Numbered from the stretch's first letter, positions 11,762 to 22,930 are shown. The stretch is 64,000 nt of DNA from Rana temporaria (GCF_905171775.1 NC_053500.1:124226241-124290240); one strand, 5' to 3'. Notes: generated from the sequence alone by a model not told the origin. Translations and numbers: made by a program.

Positions 11762-11849
11762 ATTAAAATATATTTGGTGTTTGTATATTTTATCAGTGGG
11801 GGTATCTGTATTATATGTGGGGGTGTATATATTGTCAGTACGGGTGTTA

Positions 11850-12269
11850 AGCCTCGTACACTCGATAGGATAGCCAGAGGACAACGTTCTGAAGGACCGT
11901 TTTCATCAGTCCAAACCGATCGTGTGTGGGCCCCATAGGTTATTTAACCTTAGGTTAAAAAAATGAGAACTTGCTTTAAAATTTAACCGATGGACGCCTA
12001 ACCGATAGGTCAAAACCGATCGTTAGTATGCAAAAGCATCGGTTAAAAACCTGCGCATGCTCAGAATCAAGTCGACGCATGCTTGGAAGCATTGAACTTC
12101 GTTTTTTTCAGCACGTCGTGTGTTTTACGTCACCACGTTCTGACACGATCGTTTTTTTAACTTATGGTGTGTAGGCACGACTGACCATCAGTCAGCTACA
12201 TAGATTAACCTAAGACAACGGTCCTTCAGACCATTGTCCTCTGGTTAACCTTTCGTGTGTACAGGGGCT
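11850..12269. mobile_element. Group A-like MITE, TTAACC-rich subfamily
   Basis: Begins AGCCTCGTACACTCGATAGG after TTA and ends CGTGTGTACAGGGGCT. Subterminal CAGAGGACAACG and its inverse TTGTCCTCTGG form long inverted ends. The middle shares GCGCATGCTCAGAATC with group A. Confidence 0.75.
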
Positions 12270-12917
12270 TAGTGTTATATCTAGGTTGTGTATATTAGAC
12301 TTGTGCACAACGGAAAATGTTGTTTAGTTTTGTTTTGATTCATAAAATACATAATTTTGTTCTAGTATATTTGTTATGTTACGTTAATTTGTTTTCAGAT
12401 AATTCATTATTTATGTAGAGTGTCAATATTCGTTATACCAAATTGATTCCTTTTGTATGTATTTAGATTCGATATTTATGTATGTATGTATATATTCATG
12501 ATAACGATTCGTAGTTTGGAAAGTCGTTTGTTTATTGTATCCATTAACACACACAATGACAATATATTTTCTCCTATGCTCAAATACTATACAACGCCCT
12601 TCTCACTCAGGTCTCAGGAATGCACTTTGCATCCGATGCATCCGAATGTCCCAAAGATGCAAAATTTGGCCTAATTTTGATTTGTTACAAAAAAATGTCT
12701 AGTGTATATTATCAGTGGGGGTGTCAGTATCCACATTGCTATCATCTGCATCCTATAGATTTTCTTATCTTATGTTGTGCAGATACAGGGGTCCTTCACC
12801 TTTTATAAATCTTTATCCTCACCAGACAAATCTACCCCCAAAAAAACGATGGGCACTGGTAGGAGCCTCTCTGTGTGTTTATTGCCTGAGCCCATCAACT
12901 GCCCCCTCTTAACTGCC
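12270..12917. other. AT-rich low-copy spacer
   Basis: AT-rich sequence with GTAT-type simple words around 12470-12500. No conserved frame, inverted ends or promoter-like block seen. Confidence 0.45.
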
Positions 12918-12920
12918 TAA

Positions 12921-13334
12921 GACCCCTTTCACACTGGGCCGGGATGTGCGGTGGCGGTATAGCGCCGCTATTTTTAGCGGTGCTATACCATCTGTGTTGC
13001 CGCGGAATTGCGGCCGTATTCAGCCGCTAGCGGTGCGGTATTAACCCCCGCTAACGGCCGAAAAAGGGTTAATACCGCTGGCAATGCGCCTTTCCGGGAG
13101 TATTACTGCGGTTTCCCATTGCTTTCAATGGGATGGGGCGGTGAAGGAGCGGTAAACACACCGCTCCAAAGATGCTGCTGGCAGGACTTTTGGAGTGGTC
13201 CCGCCAGTGCATCGCCTCCGTGTGAAAGCCCTCTGGCTTTCACATTGAGACTCCAGGGCAGGAGTTTTTCAGGCGGTATTTAGGCGCTAGTTTTAGCGCT
13301 AAAGCGCCTGAAAAACTCCTGTGTGAAAGGGGCC
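12921..13334. mobile_element. Group F MITE with TAA duplication
   Basis: Ends GACCCCTTTCACACTGGG and CTGTGTGAAAGGGGCC, flanked by TAA at 12918-12920 and 13335-13337. The 414-bp interior is rich in AGCGGxGCTATACC and GCGCTAAAGCGC palindromes. A 3-bp TWA duplication fits PIF/Harbinger. Confidence 0.85.
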
Positions 13335-13364
13335 TAAGCCACTTTCAACTGCCCCACTAGATGT

Positions 13365-13537
13365 GCATGAGAGGGCAACACTAAAACTGGTGCACACAGA
13401 ATCTGGTGCAGAAACCAATCAGCTTCCAGGTTTTCGTGCCAAAGCTTACTTGAGCAAGATGAAGTTAGAAGTTGATTGGTTACTATGCACAGCTGCACCA
13501 GATTCTGTGTGCTCCAGTTTTTAGTAAATATCCCCTA
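13365..13537. mobile_element. Short palindromic MITE
   Basis: Arms AACTGGTGCACACAGAATCT and AGATTCTGTGTGCTCCAGTT are inverted copies around a 100-bp centre containing CCAATCA and its inverse. Likely a fold-back with ends near TAAAAACTGG. Partial relative at 10395. Confidence 0.65.
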
Positions 13538-13689
13538 TGTATATTGCCTCTCCCTCTATACTACCTGTTCCCACTATCAATGCCCCCCACCCCCCACCCT
13601 ATTGCTCCATGCAAGTTTATAATATACGCAGATTAATTAGATTGAAGTGCTTAACGCGTTAGTGGTAGATAATACATGTTTACATGCTT

Positions 13690-14090
13690 TCAGGCTTATT
13701 TGATGGCAATGGAATTGTAGTACATATTGTCCTTGATAACCCATCATATTATTCCTGACCAGTCCTTGGCAGCCCTCATCCCATACCCCTGACTACTGCA
13801 CTGGTTTTAATTGAGTTCTTCTTTAAGGTAGGTTTAGACAACATTTTTGGATGCAGAAAGCAAACGTAATGTAAAAGTTGAATTTTTGTTTGTAATGATC
13901 CGTTGTCCTGAGGTTTATGTGTGTCTGTGAGCTTGTCACTTGTGGAACAGCACTTAGCGTATTTAGTGGGTACAAGGACTGCTGAATATATGGGCAGTGT
14001 ATACAGAAAATAGGCACAGGTTCTGTTTAATCATCCCCCTTTAAGCCACTCCTACTGTTTGAGGCAATCTTGGCATACCCACTATCCACC
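13690..14090 (+). repeat. Diverged duplicate of the segment at 21330-21740
   Basis: A collinear set of matches: TGGTTTTAATxGAGTTC, CTTTAAGGTAGG, AATGATCCxTTGT, CTGAGGTTTATxTGTGTCTG, GTGGGTACAAGGACTG and CCxCTTTAAGCC, in the same order and spacing at 21.4 kb. No inverted ends, so it is either an old dispersed repeat or a local segmental duplication. No convincing frame. Confidence 0.6.
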
Positions 14091-14233
14091 ATGACATACA
14101 TAGCACTATAGTCTATAGGCACCAATCGGGTTTTACCTTTTCGCTGCTAGAAACCAAAGCAATGAAACATGACTATCTTGTGTTCTTTACCATATTGAGC
14201 AAGCACAGTGATAAATGCCATGCAGTAAACTAT

Positions 14234-14946
14234 GGGCCAGATTCAGTAAGAATTTACGTCGGCGTATCAATTGATACGCCGCGTAAATTCAAAGCTGCGC
14301 CGGCGTATCTTCTTTCTGTATTCAGAAAGCAAGATACTTCGAAATTAGGCTAAGATCCGACTGGCGTAAGTCTCTTACGCCGTCGTATCTTAGTTGCATA
14401 TTTACGCTGGCCGCTAGGTGGCGCTTCCGTCGATTTCAGCGTAGAATATGCAAATGAGCTGGATACGCCGATTCAGAAACGTACGTGCGCCGGCGGATTT
14501 TTTTACGTCGTTTGCGTAAGGATTTTTCCGGCGTAACGTTACTCCTGCTATATGAGGCATAGCCAATGTTAAGTATGGACGTCGGGACAGCGTCGAATTT
14601 TGCGTCGTTTGCGTAAGTCGTTCGCGAATAGGGCTTTGCGTAAATTACGTTCACGTCGAAAGCATTGACTATTTGCGACGTGATTAGGAGCATGCGCACT
14701 GGGATACGTTCACGGACGGCGCCGTTCGTTAGAGACGTCATTTACGTGGGGTCATGTTTTATTTACATAAAACACGCCCACCTCTTCTCAATTTGAATTT
14801 GGCGACAGATTTACGCTACGCCGCCGTAACTTAGGGCGCAGGTTCTTTGTGAATCCAGCCCCAGCCTCACAAAGTTACGGCGGCGTAGCGTATCTCAGAT
14901 ACGCTACGCCCGCACAAACTTACGGCGGGCTTTCCGAATCTAGCCC
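14234..14946. mobile_element. Group B element copy
   Basis: Ends GGGCCAGATTCAGTAAG and CCGAATCTAGCCC. Carries GGCCGCTAGGTGGCGCTTCC, AATGTTAAGTATGGACGTCG, GTCGTTTGCGTAAGTCG and GCATGCGCACTGGGATACG. The right end has a GCCGCCGTAAC / GTTACGGCGGC hairpin. A good reference copy for the family. Confidence 0.87.
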
Positions 14947-15418
14947 ATTGTACGTTTAGTAGAAGCTCTGACCCTATTGATCACTAGCTGCCACAAACGG
15001 GGGGTGTAACATGACTGAATTGCTGAGCCATCAATTTAATCCAGTTTATTTGAAAATAATCAGCCAGTTTCGTGCAGCAGATTGCTGCCATCTAAGCAGT
15101 TCTGCTAATGGAGATGCTTTTTTCACTTAAGCTCTGTTAATACCAATGAACGCAACACTAATGGGATGTCCATTTCCAGTTCCGACCCCGTCTTTCTCTC
15201 CTCTGATCCTCCCTGGTTAACACCACTAAGTCAGCTAGCGATCGCTCCATCTTCCTGTTCCAGTTAGATTGCACCATCCCTCCTTTCTTCTCTTTCTGCT
15301 GGCTACTGATAAGGTTATTTTTCTTGGTTTAAGCTGACATATACAGCTACACGCATTGCCTCTCTGTGTCTGAGCTAATGTCTGCTCATTCTTCTTTCCT
15401 CGTACTTATGTCAGACTA
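14947..15418. other. Low-copy spacer
   Basis: Mixed-composition sequence without recognised ends, arrays or frames. CT-rich around 15180-15310. Confidence 0.4.
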
Positions 15419-15423
15419 CAGAG

Positions 15424-16131
15424 GGCCAGATTCTCGTAGTTTTCCCGCGGCCGTAGCGTAAGCCATTTACACTACGCCACCGCAACTTACTGGAGCAAGT
15501 GCCATATTCCTCAAGCACTTGCTCCGTAGTTTGCGGCGGCGTAGTGTAAATGGCCCGGCGTATCCCCGCGTAATTCAAAGAGGCCGGCTTATATTTAAAT
15601 TAAGCGCGCCCCCGTGCTGATCGAACTGCGCATGCGCCGGGCTAAAAATAGCCCAGTGCGCATGCTCCAGTTCTCGGCGAAAAACATCAATGACGCCGAC
15701 GTGTGCGTCATTGACGTAAAGTCCTATTCAAGAACGACTTACGAAAACGACGTACCCGACGGGAAAAGACGACGCGGACCCGACGCCATACTTAACATAG
15801 CATACGTCGAACTGGCGTAAGGTTACCCCTCATATAGCAGGGGTAACCTTACGCTTACGCAAACGACGTAAGCGAAGGTTACGCGACGCGATTTCGTTCG
15901 GGAATCGGCGTATGCATAAACAAATGAGACCTGAACGTAAACGCCACCTAGCGGCCGGCGGCGAATTACATTTAAGATCCGGCAGTGTAAGTGACTTACA
16001 CCTGTCGGATCTACAGCGTATCTATGCGAAAATGATTCTAGGAATCACTCGCATAGATACGCGGGTCAAAAAACAGAGATACGACGGAGTTTCCTGAGAT
16101 ACTCCGTCGTAACTCTTCTGAGAATATGGCC
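15424..16131. mobile_element. Group B element copy 2 of an inverted pair
   Basis: The 708-bp reverse of 5566-6284: starts GGCCAGATTCTCGTAG and ends CTGAGAATATGGCC. Flanks CAGAG (15419-15423) and CAGAA (16132-16136) look like a 5-bp duplication with one change. In one frame the two copies differ by one residue in 61, and in another by seven in 68, so they are close relatives. Confidence 0.88.
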
Positions 16132-16398
16132 CAGAATAAAGAAACGTAAAGGAAACCAAGGATTACAAAACTAGTGAAACTAACATAAGCTTCTAATCGG
16201 AGGAACCATAAATAGAGATGAGCGAGTAATGGGAAATCCACTTTACTGGTGATTAGGCAGAGTGCAGCCCATTACTTGTTCCAGTGGGAGTGAGTAATGG
16301 ACTTCACATGACTGGATGAACTGGTAAAAAGTGATCCAAACAACCACTTACCAGGGTGCAAAGTGGAGCATTCCCCACCTATAAAATCCACACTATAA

Positions 16399-16546
16399 GG
16401 CAGGGATCTTCAAACTAAGGCCCTCCAGCTGTTGCAGAACTACACACCCTATGAGGCATTGTAAAACTCACAGACATGACTAGCAATGATGGAAATTGTA
16501 GTTCTCGAACAACTGGAGGCCAAAGTTTGGAGACCCCTTGCTTTAG
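16399..16546. mobile_element. Short hAT-like MITE
   Basis: Ends CAGGGATCTTCAAACTAAGG and CCAAAGTTTGGAGACCCCTTG are inverted; inner words CCTCCAGCTGTT and AACAACTGGAGG also pair. Flanking octamers CTATAAGG and CTTTAGAG match at only part of their length, so the duplication is decayed. Confidence 0.6.
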
Positions 16547-16844
16547 AGCATGATGTCCCTGCCCCTGATTAACGTTGCTTCTGGACTTACACTATGGCCT
16601 CATGCACACTAGCAATTTGGCCTGTGTGCATCCAATCTTGGGAGGCACAGGTGCAGGGTCAAGTACTTCTACCAGCAGCCTGTTAAAATCTATGACAGGT
16701 TGAATACGTTGTGGCTGGATGCTGTACTGAGTGGTACTCGCATTTAGAGCTGTATGCATCCAGAAGTGTATGCCGGTGATCTGCCGTGCTGGTTCCAGGT
16801 ATCACGGAAGTTCCAGCGCATGCGCGAACTGAGGCGCAGAGATG

Positions 16845-17147
16845 GTTCCAGCTATCGGGAAAGTTCCGTCAAGCACTGCGCAGGTGCAAACTTGCTGACG
16901 GAAATCCCCGAACGGCGGCCGGCATCCAGGGCGACGTGGACTTAGAGGAAAGTGGCCAGTCGGCCTCACGTCCTCGCTGCGCTCGGACGGCTCGCTTCGC
17001 TCGCTCGGCCTCCTGGCTCTTTTTTTAACATCCTCCAATCCACGGGGATGTTAAAGAATGAGCCTGGATGCCGGGCGAGGTTCGGGGATTTCCGTCGGGA
17101 AGTTTGCGCCTGCGCAGTGAGTGGAGGAACTTCCCCCATAGGGGAAC
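16845..17147. mobile_element. CpG-rich fold-back element core
   Basis: Arms 16845-16930 and 17063-17147 are inverted copies sharing CACTGCGCAGG, GACGGAAATCCCCGAAC and GGCATCCAGG. The spacer contains the CpG-dense text GCTCGCTTCGCTCGCTCGG and a small ACATCC/GGATGT hairpin. Outer ends of the element are not clear. CpG density here reflects the repeat, not necessarily a promoter. Confidence 0.65.
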
Positions 17148-17533
17148 ATTGAGGACAAGTCACCGGGAATGCAGGCATTCAATCCAGAATGCAACACTGA
17201 TCCTCCTCCTGGCCAATCGGGAAGCAGGTATAAAATCTGGTTCCCAATTGGCCAAAACATCAGGTGATCCTCACAGTCAGGATGAGAATGTAGCTGAAGC
17301 AGGGATGAGAAGTGCCCCTCCAGGTTAATGGTGCGCTGGAAGATCGGATTACATTGCAGCAGTCAGCTATTCCTTCCCCCATGCAGCTGGACTTGTCTGA
17401 GCAAAGCTCCTTTCTAATTTATATGTATAGGAAAGGGGCAGAGTCCAGCAGAAGTGCGCCAAAAAGACCCGGGAAATACGTTAATTCCTTCCCTCCCTGC
17501 CGGGTCTCAGCTAACTTGCACGTTCTGCATAAA

Positions 17534-19758
17534 CATAGTTGCCAACATTGCATAAAAAAAAAAACGGGACACTTTTTTGCATGTAGGTGGAGCCTTGTTA
17601 TAATTAGGGGTGGGGCATTCATTTGTGGGTGTGGTATAGCGTAATAGAAAAATGCGGTGCGCAAAGCGAAAAATAGGCATGGTTTACATGGGATAGTGTG
17701 TCCCACATCAGAGTCCCCCCCCCCCACATTTGTCAGCCCCCTCCACACTTGTGTCCGCATCAGAGTCCCCTCCACACTTGTGTCATCAGAGTCCCCTCCA
17801 CACTTGTGTCATCAGAGTCCCCTCCACACTTGTGTCCGCATCAGAGTCCCCTCCACACTTGTGTCCGCATCAGAGTCCCCTCCACACTTGTGTCCGCATC
17901 AGAGTCCCCTCCACACTTGTGTCATCAGAGTCCCCTCCACACTTGTGTCATCAGAGTCCCCTCCACACTTGTGTCATCAGAGCTCCTCCACACTTGTGTC
18001 ATCAGAGTCCCCTCCACACTTGTGTCATCAGAGTCCCCTCCACACTTGTGTCATCAGAGTCCCCTCCACACTTGTGTCATCAGAGTCCCCTCCACACTTG
18101 TGTCATCAGAGTCCCCTCCACACTTGTGTCATCAGAGTCCCCTCCACACTTGTGTCATCAGAGTCCCCTCCACACTTGTGTCATCAGAGTCCCCTCCACA
18201 CTTGTGTCATCAGAGTCCCCTCCACACTTGTGTCATCAGAGTCGTCTCCACACTTGTGTCATCAGAGTCGTCTCCACACTTGTGTCATCAGAGTCGTCTC
18301 CACACTTGTGTCATCAGAGTCCCCTCCACACTTGTGTCATCAGAGTCCCCTCCACACTTGTGTCATCAGAGTCCCCTCCACACTTGTGTCATCAGAGTCC
18401 CCTCCACACTTGTGTCATCAGAGTCCCCTCCACACTTGTGTCATCAGAGTCCCCTCCACACTTGTGTCATCAGAGTCCCCTCCACACTTGTGTCATCAGA
18501 GTCCCCTCCACACTTGTGTCATCAGAGTCCCCTCCACACTTGTGTCATCAGAGCTCCTCCACACTTGTGTCATCAGAGTCGTCTCCACACTTGTGTCATC
18601 AGAGTCCCCTCCACACTTGTGTCATCAGAGCTCCTCCACACTTGTGTCATCAGAGTCGTCTCCACACTTGTGTCATCAGAGTCGTCTCCACACTTGTGTC
18701 ATCAGAGTCGTCTCCACACTTGTGTCATCAGAGTCGTCTCCACACTTGTGTCATCAGAGTCGTCTCCACACTTGTGTCATCAGAGTCGTCTCCACACTTG
18801 TGTCATCAGAGCTCCTCCACACTTGTGTCATCAGAGTCGTCTCCACACTTGTGTCATCAGAGTCCCCTCCACACTTGTGTCATCAGAGTCCCCTCCACAC
18901 TTGTGTCATCAGAGTCCCCTCCACACTTGTGTCATCAGAGTCCCCTCCACACTTGTGTCATCAGAGTCCCCTCCACACTTGTGTCATCAGAGCTCCTCCA
19001 CACTTGTGTCATCAGAGTCGTCTCCACACTTGTGTCATCAGAGCTCCTCCACACTTGTGTCATCAGAGTCGTCTCCACACTTGTGTCATCAGAGTCCCCT
19101 CCACACTTGTGTCATCAGAGTCCCCTCCACACTTGTGTCATCAGAGTCCCCTCCACACTTGTGTCATCAGAGTCCCCTCCACACTTGTGTCATCAGAGTC
19201 CCCTCCACACTTGTGTCATCAGAGTCCCCTCCACACTTGTGTCATCAGAGCTCCTCCACACTTGTGCCCCCCCCCCCGCACATTCCTTTCCCCACTATCG
19301 CCTGCTATAGATCTGTGTGAATAGCTTACCGACCTGAAGCCCCGCGACTCCCGCAACTCGACCAGAGTCCGTACCTGCACGACTTATGATGACTCTGCAG
19401 GCCGGATAAAAGCACATAGCGGGCCGGATGATCAATCGTACCTCGGGGACCCATGAACTTTGCAGACCCAGTTCGGTGGCGGCAGTGGCGGGTAGAGGAA
19501 GATCGCATCCCATCCACATGTTCAGTGGATATCGGGGAGGGGCCGCCAAAAGATTGGCTGCCCCTCTCCTCTACACTGAACACAAGAGGACTATAGGAAA
19601 CAACACAGTGGCGGCGGCGGCCATTTTGGTGTAGCCGTTGCCATTTTTGGCAAAAACATTTTTGAATTTCCCGGGACAAAGTCTCGGGACAAAAACAATC
19701 CGGGACAAGGGTCCTAAATCCGTGAATGTCCCGGGAAATCCGGGACTGTTGGCAACTA
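17534..19758. mobile_element. 2.2-kb element with internal minisatellite, TGCATAAA flanks
   Basis: The left end CATAGTTGCCAAC and right end GTTGGCAACTA are inverted; inward lie ACGGGACAC and CCCGGGACATT words. The octamer TGCATAAA occurs at 17526-17533 and 19759-19766, suggesting a hAT-like insertion. Almost 1.6 kb of the interior is the 26-bp array. A fragment of the same family (CCGGGACAGTTGGCATCTATGG) lies near 60520. Confidence 0.75.
17706..19266. repeat. 26-bp minisatellite, about 60 units
   Basis: The unit is CACACTTGTGTCATCAGAGT plus CCCCTC. Variants: GTCGTCTCC in place of GTCCCCTCC, a 25-bp form with GCTCCTCC, and early units with an extra CGC. C-runs bound both ends. Because 26 is not divisible by three and the unit has no stop in any phase, all three forward frames stay open for over 500 codons; this is arithmetic, not a gene. 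Each unit holds an ACAC-TT-GTGT hairpin and a CACTTG E-box-like word. Confidence 0.95.
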
Positions 19759-19839
19759 TGCATAAATAACAGTGCAGTGCAGACACAACTAAAACACTCA
19801 CAGGCACCCAGTCTCTGTAGGATATTGTGGTCATTAGGT

Positions 19840-20110
19840 CAAAAGAGCATTTCTGAAGTCAGATACTGATGTTTGATGAAAAGGTCTGGCTCATAAATGG
19901 TTATGTTTCATCCCAAACTTGTTTAGTGGGTTTGAGGCCAGGGCATTGTGCAGACCACTCAAGTCTCTCATCCAACCGTGTCTTTTTTTTTGGACCTGGC
20001 TTTGTGCACGGAGCACAGCCTTGCTGGGACAGAAAACAGCCTTCCCCAAACTGTTACCACAAGGGTAGAATGGCAAAAGTTTGAAGTACACAATTGTCTT
20101 AAAAGACCAT
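19840..20110 (-). pseudogene. Tc1-like transposase remnant
   Basis: On the minus strand, two frames together show the Tc1/mariner C-terminal region: a piece like TVWGRLFSVPARLCSVHKAR (the segment around the second catalytic D), followed in another frame by a degenerate HGWMRDLSGLHNALASNPLN stretch matching the order of the family. Frameshifts and missing catalytic residues show it is dead. The forward strand shows the family phrase TTTGAGGCCAGGGCATTGTG. Confidence 0.6.
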
Positions 20111-20116
20111 GATGTA

Positions 20117-21300
20117 AGGGGGAAATGTGTGGACTCTGAAGTAAAGGGGAACTCTGGGGAATTTGATGTAAGTGGGGCTCTGGGAACATTGGAAACTATG
20201 ATGTAAGGGAGGACTCTAATGTAAGGTTGAACTCTGTGGGCCGGATTCAGATACAATGGTGTATCTGTCCGGCCGGCGTAACGTATCTTAGATACGTTAC
20301 GCCGCCGTAACTTTGGGCGCAAGTTCCATATTCAGAAAGAACTTGCGCCCTAAGTTACGGCGGCGTAACGTATGTGGGTCGGCGTAAGCCCGCCTAATTC
20401 AAATGGGGATGTTGGGGGCGTGTTTTATCTAAATTTGGCTTGACCCCGCGTATTTTACGTTTTTTTTTAACGGCACATGTGCCGTTCGTGAAAACATCCC
20501 AGTGCGCATGCTCGAAAATCCGCCGCAAAACGTCATTGCTTTCGACGTGAACGTCAATTACGTCCAGCCGTATTCGCGAACGACTTACGCAAACGACGTA
20601 AAAATTTCAAAACTCGGCGCGGGAACGACGGCCATACTTAACATAGGATACGCCGCACATACCCCTCATATAGCAGGGGTAACTTTTACGCCGGAAAAAG
20701 CCGAGCGCAAACGACGTAAAAAAAAAAGCGCCGGGCGGTCGTTCGTTTCTGAATCGGCGTAAATAGTAATTTGCATATTCCTCGCGTAAACAAACGGAAG
20801 CGCCACCTAGCGGCCAGCCTGAAAATGCAGCTTAAGATACGACGGTGTAAGACACTTACACCTGTCGGATCTTTTAGGGATATCTATGCGTAACTGATTC
20901 TCTGAATCGGGCGCATAGATACGACCGAGCGCACTCAGAGATACGCCGTCGTATCTCTTTCTGAATCTGGCCCTGTGTGTTCTGATCTAAGGGGGAACTC
21001 TGTGGACTCTGATCTAGGGGGGAAACTCTGTGGACTCTGATCTAGGGGGGAAACTCTGTGGCCTCTGATCTAGGGGGGAAACTCTGTGGACTCTGATCTA
21101 GGGGGGAAACTCTGTGGAATCTGATGTAAGGGGGGCTCTGATGTAAGGAGGGAATGCTGGAGAGACTCTGATTTAAGGGGGGGACTCTAATGTAAACGGG
21201 AACTCTGATGTAAGGAGGGGATTATGGTGTAAGAGGGAACCCTGGGGATTCTGATGTAAGGAAGAACTCTTGGAACCCTGATGACGTATTGAGGGACTCT
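20117..21300. repeat. Degenerate 28-bp tandem repeat, split by a group B insertion
   Basis: The best units (about 20980-21122) repeat every 28 bp as GGACTCTGATCTAGGGGGGA plus AACTCTGT. More decayed units with GATGTAAG in place of GATCTAGG lie on both sides (20117-20238 and to 21300). The array is interrupted at 20239-20972 by a MITE. Confidence 0.85.
20239..20972. mobile_element. Group B element inside a minisatellite, duplication CTGTG
   Basis: The 734-bp element begins GGCCGGATTCAG and ends CTGAATCTGGCC, flanked by CTGTG at 20234-20238 and 20973-20977. Orientation is reversed relative to 14234. It carries GAACGACGGCCATACTTAAC and GCGCCACCTAGCGG. Confidence 0.9.
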
Positions 21301-21329
21301 GATGTGAACAGAGGGTTTATCCTGAGTGC

Positions 21330-21740
21330 TGAATTTTAGATGTTATTTTTGTATGTTACTTACTCCTGCCCCCTGCACTCTATACATTATGTTGTAAATG
21401 ACATAGTCCTGACCAAGGTATTCATTGTCTCAACAGTTGCTGGTTTTAATGAAGTTCCTCTTTAAGGTAGGCTCAGTCAGACGGAATGATATCCTTTTTG
21501 TGTGTGCATAAAAGCATGTGTAATGGAAACATTAAATCTTTTAAAAATGATCCTTTGTTCTGAGGTTTATTTGTGTCTGTGAGGCTGTCCGTTGTGGTAC
21601 AGTAATTAGGAATATATTGTGGGTACAAGGACTGTTATATGTGTGCTGTGTATATAGTGACTAGCTTCTGTTCAATGATCCCCTTTAAGCCCCTCTCACA
21701 GTTAGGTAAAATCTGGCAATGTATACTGCTTGCTACAGCA
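21330..21740 (+). repeat. Diverged duplicate of the segment at 13690-14090
   Basis: Same-strand collinear match to 13.7-14.1 kb (see that entry). Here the shared words include GGTTTTAATGAAGTTCCTC, CTGAGGTTTATTTGTGTCTG and GTGGGTACAAGGACTG. The two segments are about 7.6 kb apart. Unknown function. Confidence 0.6.
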
Positions 21741-21790
21741 TGTTGCAACCCTCCCTTTATTCTTTCCAAAATGAAAAAAAAATGCTTTAA

Positions 21791-22263
21791 AGTGGATGTA
21801 AACCCAATTCATGAAATTTGAACTGGACACATATATCAGTAGTGTTTTACTTATCTCTCACCAAAGCACTGGGTCCTGTGGCTCTCTCCTGCTCCATGGC
21901 TCTGTTTTTAGCCTGATAACTTCTGACAAGTTTTCTGACACAGGAGACAAAAGAAGCCTGAAATTTGTGTCGTGGGAGGTTGCTATAAAATAAATTAGCA
22001 GAGAGCTTGACTTGTCAGAGCACAGCTCTGCACATTACTTCCTTCCTTTGCCAATGTGGAGTGGGGGTGTGTGCCTTTCCTCCAATCAACTGTCTTGACT
22101 GTATTCCCAGACTTCACTCCCAGTGCTGAAAAGGAAGAGAAAAACCTGTAACAGGATGTGCACTTTTTAAAGGATATGCATGTAAAACCTATGTATGGCG
22201 ATTTGTTTCATCCCTATGTATCAAAGGAGGCTGTTCACTTCACTGGGTGTATTTACATCCACT
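21791..22263. mobile_element. TTAA-flanked MITE (AGTGGATGTAAACCC ends)
   Basis: Starts AGTGGATGTAAACCC and ends GTATTTACATCCACT, with TTAA at 21787-21790 and 22264-22267. The 473-bp interior has no frame of note. piggyBac/Kolobok-like target. Confidence 0.88.
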
Positions 22264-22267
22264 TTAA

Positions 22268-22863
22268 GTGTAAATTAAGCCTTAAAATCTGCCCTTTAAT
22301 TAGACTCTGTCACTAGGGCAAAGAGGGGAAATTTACAGCAAGTATAAAGTGCAGGTGACCAGGGTTGGATCTAGCTTGTCTGATGTGGTGTGCAGTAAAA
22401 AATGTAAGAGGGACAGAGTATGGGAAGTAAGCAGGTGTAACAGCTGCGGTTAGCAAGTATTTCAATGCACTTCCTTATGTGAGAATTCAGTATTGGACCC
22501 CAGGTGTCACTCCACACAAACAGGAGTTTGGGGGTTCTCTACATCATGTCTCTCTCACATAAAAGAAAGGCGTTGAGCTACTAGGCTCAGACGTATTACA
22601 ACATGCGACCAACCCGTAGCGTTAAAAGAATTTGATTGGCTAGGAGATTCCAATGCACAGCTGAATGCAAGCGATTGTCAATTAAGCATACAGTAGTGTA
22701 TTAGGCCACTAAGGGAGAAGGTATGAAATATCCTGAACCCCTAGTATAGAAAAGTTAAGGCGAACATGTTCAGTAACTTAGGGCATGGGCCTTTTAACAA
22801 GTAAGAATTTATGTCAAGCACGTAGTAAATATCATTACTGGTAGCAAATAGTAGTTGCATAGG
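22268..22863. other. Unassigned spacer
   Basis: No ends or arrays recognised. The word TTATGTCAAGCACGTAGT at about 22812 resembles the terminus of the 7.2-kb fold-back (TTATGTCAAGCACGTGGT), perhaps a relic of that family. Confidence 0.35.
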
Positions 22864-22865
22864 AG

Positions 22866-22930
22866 AGGCATATATAGCTCAGCTAATTAGGGCAGTGTTC
22901 TTCTGCCTTGGCTCAAATCCTGGCCAGCCA
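22866..22930 (+). repeat. tRNA-like sequence, possible SINE head
   Basis: Shows an A-box-like TAGCTCAGC near 22874, a B-box-like GGCTCAAATCC near 22907 at a tRNA-like distance, and a perfect 5-bp GGCAG/CTGCC stem with a 7-nt loop TGTTCTT between them. The T-stem is poor and position 33 is not T, so a working tRNA is unlikely. A tRNA-derived SINE or tRNA pseudogene is the better reading. Confidence 0.4.

Noticed and set aside
15614..16097. Small frames conserved between 5.6-6.1 kb and 15.6-16.1 kb
   Set aside because: Conservation comes from copied MITE DNA. The frames fall across palindromic non-coding sequence and are not kept in other family members.
16845..17147. CpG island
   Set aside because: CpG density comes from a fold-back repeat with paired arms, not from a single-copy promoter-like block.
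17657..19324. Three overlapping forward frames of 526-555 codons with an HTCVIRVPSTLVSS-type repeat
   Set aside because: The 26-bp unit lacks stops in all phases, so every frame stays open and reads the same peptide. No gene is implied.
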